From: Rickettsiales bacterium
Lineage (GTDB): Bacteria; Pseudomonadota; Alphaproteobacteria; Rickettsiales; UBA998
DNA length: 14,693 nt
Assembly: GCA_019749855.1 (NCBI GenBank)
Contig: JAIEPI010000058.1
Coordinates: 1-14,693, forward strand
Reading direction: 5' to 3'
Shown here: positions 1 through 6,908 of the stretch, piece by piece
How the letters are laid out: every line of letters starts with the position of its first letter
Numbering within the stretch: the stretch's first letter is position 1
The notes under the pieces: generated by a model
What the model was told of the DNA's origin: nothing
Seen by the model: the letters and a program-made list of their open reading frames with translations, nothing else
Database searches by the model: none
Made by a program: the position numbers and the translations under genes

Positions 1-75
1 CTTGCCATGATCCACGTGACCAATCGTCCCAATGTTGCAGTGCGGCTTGTTACGCTCAAATTTCGCCTTGGACAT
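1..75 (-). CDS. tuf: Elongation factor Tu, N-terminal 25 codons (partial)
   Basis: EF-Tu is the cytoplasmic GTPase that delivers aminoacyl-tRNA to the ribosome. Reading leftward from the ATG at 75, the protein begins MSKAKFERNKPHCNIGTIGH and runs on into VDHGK, where the GxxxxGK P-loop begins (GHVDHGK). The rest lies outside the window. A clear Shine-Dalgarno AAGGA sits at 85-89, nine bases before the ATG, which fixes the start. The gene lies downstream of tRNA-Gly on the same strand, the usual bacterial tRNA-tuf arrangement. Identification is near certain. Whether it is the only tuf copy cannot be told from here. Confidence 0.97.
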   Translation of the reverse strand, partial: MSKAKFERNKPHCNIGTIGHVDHGK

Positions 76-160
76 GAGTAAAAATCCTTTCTTATTCTTG
101 CCATTCAGTTGGCAGATTTTGTTGATGTGCGGCACACCACGGCCACCCGAATCGCGCGAA

Positions 161-189
161 GTATTAGCCTACTATCGCCGAAAAAACAA
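161..189 (-). promoter_or_regulatory. Candidate tuf promoter
   Basis: In the 196-base gap between tRNA-Gly and tuf, the minus strand has TTGTTT (189-184), a 17-base spacer and TAATAC (166-161). A GC-rich CGCGCG stretch follows the -10, as is common at growth-rate and stringent-controlled promoters. Each hexamer matches the sigma-70 consensus at only three positions, so the call rests on spacing and context. A weak hairpin with a T run lies just upstream of it on the same strand and could end tRNA-Gly transcription. Nothing else is recognisable in the gap. Confidence 0.4.
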
Positions 190-271
190 CGGTGATTTAT
201 CGCCATGATTTAATTTTTGATGGATAGAGCATACGTCATAAAACTGTCATGAACGATAGTTAGTGTGCGGT

Positions 272-345
272 TGGAGCGGGTGAAGGGAATCGAACCCTCG
301 TCATCAGCTTGGAAGGCTGTTGCTCTACCATTGAGCTACACCCGC
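272..345 (-). tRNA. tRNA-Gly (anticodon TCC), CCA encoded
   Basis: Read leftward from 345, the sequence folds as a standard 74-base tRNA. A 7-bp acceptor stem GCGGGTG pairs with CACCCGC, the anticodon loop CTTCCAA gives anticodon TCC (glycine), the T-arm carries GGTTCGATTCC, the discriminator is T, and the genomic CCA is at 274-272. It lies directly upstream of tuf on the same strand, as in many Proteobacteria. Confidence 0.97.
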
Positions 346-361
346 ATCACACGGCAGACGT

Positions 362-389
362 CTTGTAGCGAAAAATTTTATAAACGCAA
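362..389 (-). promoter_or_regulatory. Candidate tRNA-Gly promoter
   Basis: Upstream of tRNA-Gly on the minus strand, TTGCGT (389-384) is followed after 16 bases by TACAAG (367-362), four of six matches to TATAAT. This would start transcription about ten bases before the tRNA 5' end. The -35 overlaps the Shine-Dalgarno of the divergent PDZ gene. If real, it gives tRNA-Gly its own start, independent of the distant tRNA-Tyr. Weak hexamers keep confidence low. Confidence 0.38.
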
Positions 390-398
390 AGGGCCTTT

Positions 399-914
399 AT
401 GAATTCACCCGCCTCACCGCACATCTTAGTATCACCCGAGCGCCGCCAGCAATATTGCGGCATCGGCATTATCAATACCGGCGATTTACAAAATCTTCAG
501 GGGGCATTTATTGATGTGTATGCCGAAAACTCACCCGCCGCACGCGCCGGACTTCGAAATGGCGATTTAATTACTCATTTTCGTGAGCGGGGCGAGCAGG
601 AATGGCGACCTTACTCTCGCTCAAGCACCCAAGAGGTTCGTGGTGCAGAGGGCAGCGTTATTGAGCTCCGCGGCTTTCATCAAAATGACCGCGCACGACC
701 GTTTCACGTTTCGGTGACCCGTCGCTTCATTGACACACAACCCGAGTCTTCGGTGCCGCCGCTGATGGATATGGGTAGTTGCGGCTTCATTTCGCGAACA
801 TTGGACAACGCTGCCTCTCTGGCAGATTTGGGTTCGCTCAGCCCCGCGCCAGTGTCGCACGTGACTGACCGCGGGTTACAGCAACCTACGTATGACAGGC
901 AAGCAAGGGCCTGA
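399..914 (+). CDS. Stand-alone PDZ-domain protein, probably cytoplasmic
   Basis: A 171-residue protein. Residues about 20-108 form a PDZ domain: a GIGI carboxylate-loop-like start, then ENSPAARAGLRNGDLIT, the core signature seen in HtrA, CtpA and RseP PDZ domains (A-x-x-A-G-L-x-x-G-D-x-I). There is no signal peptide, transmembrane segment or protease domain, so it looks like a free peptide-binding module, probably cytoplasmic. The C-terminal 60 residues are low in recognisable structure. AAAGGG at 388-393, five bases before the ATG, supports this start. It faces away from tRNA-Gly and converges on the minus-strand OB-fold gene. PDZ domains often recognise C-terminal tails, and the neighbouring cluster encodes an intramembrane protease, but any functional link is inference. 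Function unknown. Confidence 0.78.
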   Translation: MNSPASPHILVSPERRQQYCGIGIINTGDLQNLQGAFIDVYAENSPAARAGLRNGDLITHFRERGEQEWRPYSRSSTQEVRGAEGSVIELRGFHQNDRARPFHVSVTRRFIDTQPESSVPPLMDMGSCGFISRTLDNAASLADLGSLSPAPVSHVTDRGLQQPTYDRQARA

Positions 915-943
915 GCCCTCACTTGCCTCGCCAAATTGTTTTT
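897..943 (+). terminator. Hairpin terminator between convergent genes, overlapping the PDZ gene stop
   Basis: AGGCAAG (897-903) pairs with CTTGCCT (922-928), and inside it AGGGC (906-910) pairs with GCCCT (915-919) around a CTGA loop. A run of five T follows at 939-943. The TGA stop of the PDZ gene (912-914) lies in the loop. The T run is about ten bases past the stem, so plus-strand efficiency may be modest. The hairpin may also stop minus-strand transcription from the OB-fold gene ending at 961. Confidence 0.6.
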
Positions 944-960
944 AAACCTGTTTGGAAGGG

Positions 961-1644
961 CTATTCTCCAAAACCTTTTTCAGGCTGGATACGGCTTTGC
1001 CCTTTGAAGCGCGTCTGCACACGCGCGTTATAATCATTCATCGACATACCTTTATAATAAGGTTTTGTACGTTGTGATCCCTGATATTCTATATTATCTG
1101 GTGCTTCTGGCTCATAACCACGATCCAGCCCATTAGGCCGATTGTCATAGGCATGATCAGCTTGATACTCATTGTATCCACTGGCTGGGGCTACCTGATT
1201 ATACTGCCGTGCACGATATTGCTCCGCATTCTCACTGACGCTCACCGATCCAGTCGCCGCATAGGGTGCTATGGCTCCATTTTGTGATGATTCAAAACCG
1301 CGAGTGATTTGTTCAGCGGCAATTGAATTGCCCCCTGCTGCACCATCCACACGGCCAATCACCGTTAAACGCTCACCCTGCAGGACCCGACTTTCACCAT
1401 TGGTGAATACATTCACAGAACCCTGATTATCAGATAAAGTGAACTGATCTCTGTTGCGGACATTTTGAACGGTTCCCATAATTCTCACCTTGCCGCCACT
1501 AGAGAGACTCGGGAGGCTTGAGGTCGTAATGGTTGAGGGCATGGTAGAAATGGGCTCGCCAGCTCTCGCGTTTATGGTTTGTGCATGGGCTGTGCCGTAC
1601 AACAGGGCAACTAAGACTGAGGTGGTAATAATAGAGTTTCTCAT
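961..1644 (-). CDS. Exported OB-fold protein (BOF/OB type) with Tyr-rich tail
   Basis: A 227-residue protein. Residues 1-21 are a clear Sec signal peptide (MRNS, hydrophobic TTSVLVALLYG, cleavage after AHA), so it is probably periplasmic. Residues about 51-115 match a small OB-fold barrel: GGKVRIMGTVQNV, then DQFTLSDNQGSVNVF, then GERLTVIGRVDG. This is the strand pattern of the bacterial OB-fold (YgiW/YdeI-like) and related nucleic-acid- or ligand-binding barrels. After about residue 145 the chain is polar and rich in Tyr, Asn and Gln (repeated Q-Y, Y-N and E-Y pairs), probably disordered. CGGAG (1652-1656), seven bases before the ATG, fixes the start. It follows the adhesin gene on the same strand after 186 bases and ends the cluster. 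BOF proteins elsewhere are stress-related periplasmic proteins. The role here is unknown; a helper or matrix component for the adhesin is possible. Confidence 0.75.
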   Translation of the reverse strand: MRNSIITTSVLVALLYGTAHAQTINARAGEPISTMPSTITTSSLPSLSSGGKVRIMGTVQNVRNRDQFTLSDNQGSVNVFTNGESRVLQGERLTVIGRVDGAAGGNSIAAEQITRGFESSQNGAIAPYAATGSVSVSENAEQYRARQYNQVAPASGYNEYQADHAYDNRPNGLDRGYEPEAPDNIEYQGSQRTKPYYKGMSMNDYNARVQTRFKGQSRIQPEKGFGE

Positions 1645-1744
1645 TGGTTAACTCCGTAATGTTGAATGACCAAGCTGGCTAAAACCAACTCATCACTTCT
1701 TATGGGTCATCACGGGTAAAGGCGCGATGTGCCACCCTCTCCTG

Positions 1745-1773
1745 ATTATAAACAGAGAGTTATTCAGTGCTTC
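1745..1773 (-). promoter_or_regulatory. Candidate internal promoter for the OB-fold gene
   Basis: In the 186-base gap after the adhesin gene, the minus strand has a perfect TATAAT (1750-1745). The hexamer 17 bases upstream (GAAGCA, 1773-1768) is a poor -35. Transcription would start near 1738 and give a leader of roughly 95 bases before the ATG at 1644. It could allow the OB-fold gene to be expressed separately from the adhesin. No convincing terminator is seen in the gap. Confidence 0.38.
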
Positions 1774-1830
1774 TAATACGCACGCGCAAGGTTCTTCAAT
1801 ACAATCAGGCCCCACTCATGCGAAATGCTG

Positions 1831-4800
1831 CTATTGTTGCGCCATATTTTTCAGTGCCACAGGTGGCGCCGCAAACCAGGAGAGAATTTCATCCACTTTC
1901 GCTTCATCTTCCTCAAGTTGCTCCTCAAGGGCTGGCTTGGACTGGATCACTTCTTTCACTGTTTTTTCTGGCTGAACTAGTATCGCTTCCTCTGGGATAA
2001 CTGCTTGAGCGTCAGACTTAATCGTTGCCTTTTGATTGGCTACCACGGTTGTTGCATCATCACTCTGAACTGTATCAGAAACAGTCGAATCTGATACGTC
2101 ATTGCCATTGCCTGTATCATTTATCGTTCGTGGGTTTAACAGACGCGTTGAATCATCCCCTGTGACATCCTGTGTTGATTGCGATGATTCAACAATCAGC
2201 GGCGCCATGTTGATAATTCTTGCATTATTAGTTAATACCGCGCCGTTATTATTATCTAATGCATCAAGAATAATATTGTCTTGGCCAATATCTCCCTGCG
2301 GCATCACAATGCGCGCCGCTTCATCCTGCTGATTGTTTTTCAAGCTTTCTATCAAAACAGGCCGGATAAGATTTTGCTGTAAATCAAGGAAATTGATGGT
2401 CTCGCGTAGTATCCTCTCACCTTCTGCATTCGGTGCAGTATCTGGCTCTACAATCGGTGGCGGCGCCACCACGACAGGTGTTTCAGGAATGGCAACCGGA
2501 ACGGGCGCCACATCCACCACAACCGGCACTTCCGGAACGGGTACCACTGGTGGTGGGGTAATCACGGTTGCTGCAGAGACGGTCAAATCAAAATCATCGA
2601 ATACCTGAAGGGGGCCATCCGCATCGGTAGCCGTCACACGAATACTCAATGTTCCCACATCAACCGTTGCCGGAGTGCCGCTAAACGTTCGCGTCGCGGC
2701 ATTGAAGGTAAGCCAGGAAGGCAAGGGTGAGCCATCCACCAGTGTCGCCGTGTAGGTAAGGCTATCCCCACTATCAATATCGACATCATCAAAACTATTA
2801 GCGAGGAAACCGTAGCTGAATGCGGTACCATCGGTCGCTGTTTGATCCACAAGTGGCTGAAGAATAGTGGGGGCATCTTCAGTATTATTAATGGTTATAG
2901 TAAAAATATCTATAGCCGACCCATCCACATCTGTGGCCGTAACCCGTACTGAGATAACACCCACATTTGCATCAATAGGTGTGCCAGAGAATGTACGCGT
3001 GGAGGAATCAAAACTTAACCAGCCAGGAAGCGCAGAACCGTCTGCTAATGTAGCACTGAATGTAACCGTATCTCCATCCAGCTCACCAAAGCTGTTAGCA
3101 GCAAATATGTAACTTAATGCGGAATCTTCATTCACGACTTGGTCAATTAATGCATTATCAAGTGTAGGAGCATTGCCCGCCGTTACATCCACCGTCGCAT
3201 TCTCAAACGCACTCGAGAACGCCGTGCTGCCGCCATTCACCGAAGAATCCACCTTGTTGCCAGCACTACCGCTCGTCTGGTCCCACGCACGGAACGTCAC
3301 ATCCGCCACCGCCGTGCCCGTCTCATTCGCCGCCGGTACATAACGCAGACTGTCCGTCGCACGCAGCAACAGCGCACTCGTCCCTGATACCGCACCCACA
3401 TTCAGCCAGTTGCTGCCACCATCGATCGTGTACTGCCACACACCGGCGCCGCTCAGCGCATGGATCGCAATCCCCTCCACCGCGCCCGCATCCACGTCCG
3501 TGATCGCATTGCTGCCATTCGCCGTCGACGTCGCCACAATCGACGCAATCGTATTGCCCGCCGGAGCCGTCGCATCCTCCGCCACCGGTGTCAGGTTCAT
3601 CGTCCCCGTGTTAAACAATACCGGCGCATCATTGATATCGACCCTGACGTTTACTTCGACGCCATTACTGTAATTATTGGCACTGTCCTGAAGCACGAAA
3701 CCCACAGCGCGCATGGTGGTGTTGGGTGAGGCAAGGTTGTTAGAGTAGGTGATGTTTTTAAGTAAAGCGTCCAGAGTGGCTACTGTGGCACTGGCATTAA
3801 ATGTAATGACGAGATCGCTACTACCTGTTCCTCCCGTGAACGTGCCCATGGTAACGCCAGCCAATGTGAAGCTACCTCCGCTAACACCAATTTGGCCAGC
3901 ACCCGTGCCCTGATTACGAATTGTCAGAACGTCATTGGCTTGATGCGTGCCACCAAAGCTTACAGTAAGATTACCGCCACGAATAAGAGTGTTGGTTGCG
4001 TCTGCATCAGAAACGGCATTACCGCCCTGATCCAAGACAAAAGCGCCGGAGTTTGCTGTGTAGGACAGCACATCGCCATTAATATTGGTGAGGTCAATGG
4101 CTGAATGTGCCGGTGTTGCAGCACCACCCACGCCCAACCAGCGTCCGGTCAAATAGTCGCGCACCGAAGTGCGGTCCGTATTGGAGAGTGTCGCGTCATA
4201 AAACACGACCTGACCTAATGTCCCCTTAAATACTGACTGATTGTTGGAATACTGCGTGCCATTGTTATTGGTCACATCGTAAATACTGTTATAGGATGTA
4301 CCAACACCTGTTCCATAGCCACTGAGATCAGTCCCTGTTGCGGCACTGTTGGTATTGCCGGAAGATTCTGATGTTCCATTATGCAGATAGGCTTCAAGTA
4401 GATTTGAGGGCCCTGTTTGACGAACCATCAGTACATAGGAGGAGTTTGTACTTAAGGCGCCCAGGTTAATGGGCGCCGCACTCCAGCCAATGCCAATATT
4501 ACTGACATATAGATTTCCTCCTTCTTCAATTGCCACCTGAAAGCCACCATTATTGGTCCCCGTGGCGTAAAGATTCTGGTGGCCACTTAAATCAGAACCC
4601 GTTTGGAAGGAAATACCGAGTGTGAAATTGCCATTATTATCGATTTCATCATCACCGCTCTGTGAGGGGGAGGAGCCAACCGATGAGAGGAGCGCCGTCG
4701 TGTTGGTTGCAAGATTCCAGCCGCCACGGTTACCAAAGGCTGAAGTATTGTACACCATATTGTTATTTTGATCACGGAACAGTTCTTGCGTTCCGATACC

Positions 4801-5928
4801 ACTCGAATCATACCAGTCTTTCGTAGTGGCACCATTCGCGTTACTATCACTTACACCATTTCCGTCCACGTCCTGCGCGTCGAGATTGAGTTTTAAGCCT
4901 GTGGTAACGGGGGGATTACCATTTCCACCGCCAGAGCTAGTGGTGGCTTTCACATAGATGAGTGATTGGCCAACACTGGTGGATGTGCCATCTGAAAGCG
5001 TGTAGGAGAAACTATCAAAGCCTGTAAAGTTGTTTAGAGGCGTGAAAGTAAAATTACCGTTAGTAGCAACGGTGACAGAGCCACCCTTCGCCGTTGCAAA
5101 CGTACCCGAAGTGACGCTGAGTGGGTTGGATTCTGGGTCACTGTCAGCACCAAAGCCATTGTTGTTTAGCACGTTGCCAGTCACAACCGTATTCTTGACT
5201 CCGTTGAAGTTATCTGCAGCGGGAACGGGAGCAGCATTGAAAATACCTTGATAATGATGCTGTGTATCCAACGAAAGAACGATACCGTGATCAATCACAC
5301 CATGCTGATATTCCAGGTCCCAGTCACCACCACGAGCTGCATTTCCGGTCAAGTCCGTCGAGGCGGCCACGTCTGCATGTGTGAGATCAGCGAGTGAATC
5401 GACCAATACGCGTCCGGCAGAGCCAGAAGCCACATTACAACCATACAATAAAATATCACCATCACTGGCAATCGCATCGCCCCATCCACTGATCAGGCGA
5501 GCATTATTCTGTAAGGATTCATTGGTAAGATTGACTGACCCTAATTGCAAACCACCATTAGTCCCGTGCGAGATAATATGCACAGCGGAGAGTTCATCAC
5601 GCCCGCCCAGTACACGTGTGATGACATCCAGGCCATTGTCGTGTGCGCCAATCACATGCACTTCAGCATCAGGGTTAATTCCGTTAAGCACATCAGCCAA
5701 ATTCTCAACAGCACTATCCACAAACACAATTTCATGCGCTTGTTGTGAGGCCGGCATATGTGCCATCATGGCTCCGGCAATCGGCAGTGCATCAAAATTG
5801 CTGAGAGAAGTGCTCTCCATGAGCGGTGTAACCGCAGACTGCATGCCTTCCGCATCAAGTAACACACGTGCATCAAGTGCAAATGAAAAGGATTCTGAGC
5901 GGAAAGGCTTGCGTGTCATATGGGTCAT
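1831..5928 (-). CDS. Large DUF4347 / Ig-like / LamG-like surface adhesin, likely secreted cargo
   Basis: A 1365-residue multidomain protein with no classical signal peptide. Residues 14-28 (SFALDARVLLDAEG) resemble the LEPR-XLL segment found at the start of many giant exported proteins. Residues about 66-228 are DUF4347, with VHIISHG (His121) and DILLYGCNVASG (Cys164), then AASTDLTGN and GGDWDLE. Residues 233-325 are a cadherin/VCBS-type Ig-like domain ending in FDSFSYTLSDG. Residues 340-600 look like a LamG/concanavalin-like jellyroll with an acidic D-x-D-G-N-G loop (353-358). Residues 600-766 and 767-918 are cadherin-like beta domains, the second GC-rich. Residues 919-1017 and 1018-1118 are two putative-Ig repeats, each with LP-x-W-L-x-F and TFSGTP. 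A Pro/Val linker (1123-1165) leads to an acidic 200-residue tail. No RTX nonapeptides are seen. The start ATG has a weak SD (CGGAT); Met4 is an alternative. It sits downstream of the adaptor and channel genes, so it is the probable export substrate. Confidence 0.88.
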   Translation of the reverse strand: MTHMTRKPFRSESFSFALDARVLLDAEGMQSAVTPLMESTSLSNFDALPIAGAMMAHMPASQQAHEIVFVDSAVENLADVLNGINPDAEVHVIGAHDNGLDVITRVLGGRDELSAVHIISHGTNGGLQLGSVNLTNESLQNNARLISGWGDAIASDGDILLYGCNVASGSAGRVLVDSLADLTHADVAASTDLTGNAARGGDWDLEYQHGVIDHGIVLSLDTQHHYQGIFNAAPVPAADNFNGVKNTVVTGNVLNNNGFGADSDPESNPLSVTSGTFATAKGGSVTVATNGNFTFTPLNNFTGFDSFSYTLSDGTSTSVGQSLIYVKATTSSGGGNGNPPVTTGLKLNLDAQDVDGNGVSDSNANGATTKDWYDSSGIGTQELFRDQNNNMVYNTSAFGNRGGWNLATNTTALLSSVGSSPSQSGDDEIDNNGNFTLGISFQTGSDLSGHQNLYATGTNNGGFQVAIEEGGNLYVSNIGIGWSAAPINLGALSTNSSYVLMVRQTGPSNLLEAYLHNGTSESSGNTNSAATGTDLSGYGTGVGTSYNSIYDVTNNNGTQYSNNQSVFKGTLGQVVFYDATLSNTDRTSVRDYLTGRWLGVGGAATPAHSAIDLTNINGDVLSYTANSGAFVLDQGGNAVSDADATNTLIRGGNLTVSFGGTHQANDVLTIRNQGTGAGQIGVSGGSFTLAGVTMGTFTGGTGSSDLVITFNASATVATLDALLKNITYSNNLASPNTTMRAVGFVLQDSANNYSNGVEVNVRVDINDAPVLFNTGTMNLTPVAEDATAPAGNTIASIVATSTANGSNAITDVDAGAVEGIAIHALSGAGVWQYTIDGGSNWLNVGAVSGTSALLLRATDSLRYVPAANETGTAVADVTFRAWDQTSGSAGNKVDSSVNGGSTAFSSAFENATVDVTAGNAPTLDNALIDQVVNEDSALSYIFAANSFGELDGDTVTFSATLADGSALPGWLSFDSSTRTFSGTPIDANVGVISVRVTATDVDGSAIDIFTITINNTEDAPTILQPLVDQTATDGTAFSYGFLANSFDDVDIDSGDSLTYTATLVDGSPLPSWLTFNAATRTFSGTPATVDVGTLSIRVTATDADGPLQVFDDFDLTVSAATVITPPPVVPVPEVPVVVDVAPVPVAIPETPVVVAPPPIVEPDTAPNAEGERILRETINFLDLQQNLIRPVLIESLKNNQQDEAARIVMPQGDIGQDNIILDALDNNNGAVLTNNARIINMAPLIVESSQSTQDVTGDDSTRLLNPRTINDTGNGNDVSDSTVSDTVQSDDATTVVANQKATIKSDAQAVIPEEAILVQPEKTVKEVIQSKPALEEQLEEDEAKVDEILSWFAAPPVALKNMAQQ
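3175..3630 (-). other. GC-rich domain segment within the adhesin gene (mosaic cassette)
   Basis: This stretch encodes residues 767-918, one complete beta domain from NDAPVLFN to VTAGNAP. Two hand-counted lines inside it are 40/60 (3301-3360) and 39/60 (3481-3540) G+C, against 27/60 at 4201-4260 and 26/60 at 2041-2100 in the same gene. Codons here favour GCG, ACG, GTG and GGC, while the flanking domains use A/T-ending codons freely. The edges of the shift coincide with the domain edges, as expected if the domain was swapped in by recombination. Amino-acid composition (Ala/Gly-rich) accounts for part of the difference. Confidence 0.6.
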
Positions 5929-6083
5929 GATTGAATCCGTCTATTGCATTAAGAAAAGAGTGCTCGACGTATTAACATACCAGCAAATAGTTAATTTTCT
6001 GTAATCATGAAAATGGCGAGTGCACACCATATTACTGTTAATTATCACTTTTTTTGATGACCATTTACATCAACATCCCGATC

Positions 6084-6908
6084 CTAGGGGACAACCGCAT
6101 TGATCTTGTTGTCAGGTGTATCCAGACGCGCATTCCCTGTCATGCCAGGAATAAGGTCCGAGATATCACCAGAGAGCTCACCGACCACTTTGACCGTTTG
6201 ACTCACCGGATCAATGTGCGGCACGACCTGCGTCAAAGTTGCCGAATAATCTTTTTCACTATCATCCATGTGCAGAATTAAGGGTGTTCCAACACGATAG
6301 TCACTGATGGCAGAGGCGCGAACCAGCATTTCAAACTTCAGACGTTCATTGGAAACGATTTTGAGCAATGGTTGCCCTGCTTTGACCGTTTCAAAAGGAT
6401 GCACAGACCACTCGACCACCGCACCATCATAAGGTGCTGTGATAGTACAGTATTTTAGCAATGTCCGGCCACGTTCCGTATCTGCGCGCGCCTTGCTGAG
6501 ATCTGCATCCGCCAACAATACATCAAGCGCGCTCACAGACTTTAATTGCTGTAACTTTTTTCGTGAATCAAAGGTAGCCTGCGCGGCTTTCTGGCCCGCT
6601 TCAGCCCTCGCAAGGTCAGTTTTGAGCAACGCGCAATCAAATTCCACTAAGGTTTGTCCTGCGGTAAAAGCCATACCTTCTTTCACAGGCATATGGGTAA
6701 TTTTTGCGTCCATTTGGCTGGAGAGCAGTGATTCCATATCAGCCACCAGAACAAAGGCGTCTCTTTGTGGTGCGACACGTTCATCTTGTATCGCCGGAAG
6801 AGGCGCCGCCAACGCAATGGAGCTCAAACAAACGGAACTAACCAGAATGGCCATTACATTCGCAGGGATTATCCCTGACATTTTAAAATCAATTACTCGA
6901 CGAGACAT
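6084..6908 (-). CDS. Periplasmic adaptor (membrane fusion protein), HlyD/RND-MFP type
   Basis: A 274-residue protein, short for the family (usually 350-450). A hydrophobic signal segment covers residues 11-34 (cleavage near ALA-A), with no lipobox. The first half of a lipoyl domain is at about 58-92 (ITHMPVKEGMAFTAGQTLVE), an alpha-hairpin at 94-152, the second half-lipoyl at 153-185 (ITAPYDGAVVEWSVHPFETV then KAGQPLLKI), and a beta-barrel at 187-265 ending in LIPGMTGNARL. These proteins bridge an inner-membrane component to a TolC channel. The ATG (6908) lies 16 bases inside the end of the channel gene, indicating translational coupling, and GGAATGGA precedes it. Met10 is an alternative start. 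No membrane-proximal domain is visible, so the protein may act as a free periplasmic coupler. Confidence 0.85.
   Translation of the reverse strand: MSRRVIDFKMSGIIPANVMAILVSSVCLSSIALAAPLPAIQDERVAPQRDAFVLVADMESLLSSQMDAKITHMPVKEGMAFTAGQTLVEFDCALLKTDLARAEAGQKAAQATFDSRKKLQQLKSVSALDVLLADADLSKARADTERGRTLLKYCTITAPYDGAVVEWSVHPFETVKAGQPLLKIVSNERLKFEMLVRASAISDYRVGTPLILHMDDSEKDYSATLTQVVPHIDPVSQTVKVVGELSGDISDLIPGMTGNARLDTPDNKINAVVP

Noticed and set aside
1831..5928. RTX-type calcium repeats in the adhesin, as in classical type I substrates.
   Set aside because: No GGxGxDxxx nonapeptide array is present; only one acidic D-x-D-G-N-G loop at residues 353-358.
5381..6004. A 207-codon open frame on the plus strand opposite the adhesin start.
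   Set aside because: It lies antisense to the well-supported DUF4347 domain, has no recognisable domain and no convincing ribosome site; it is open because of the composition of the opposite strand.
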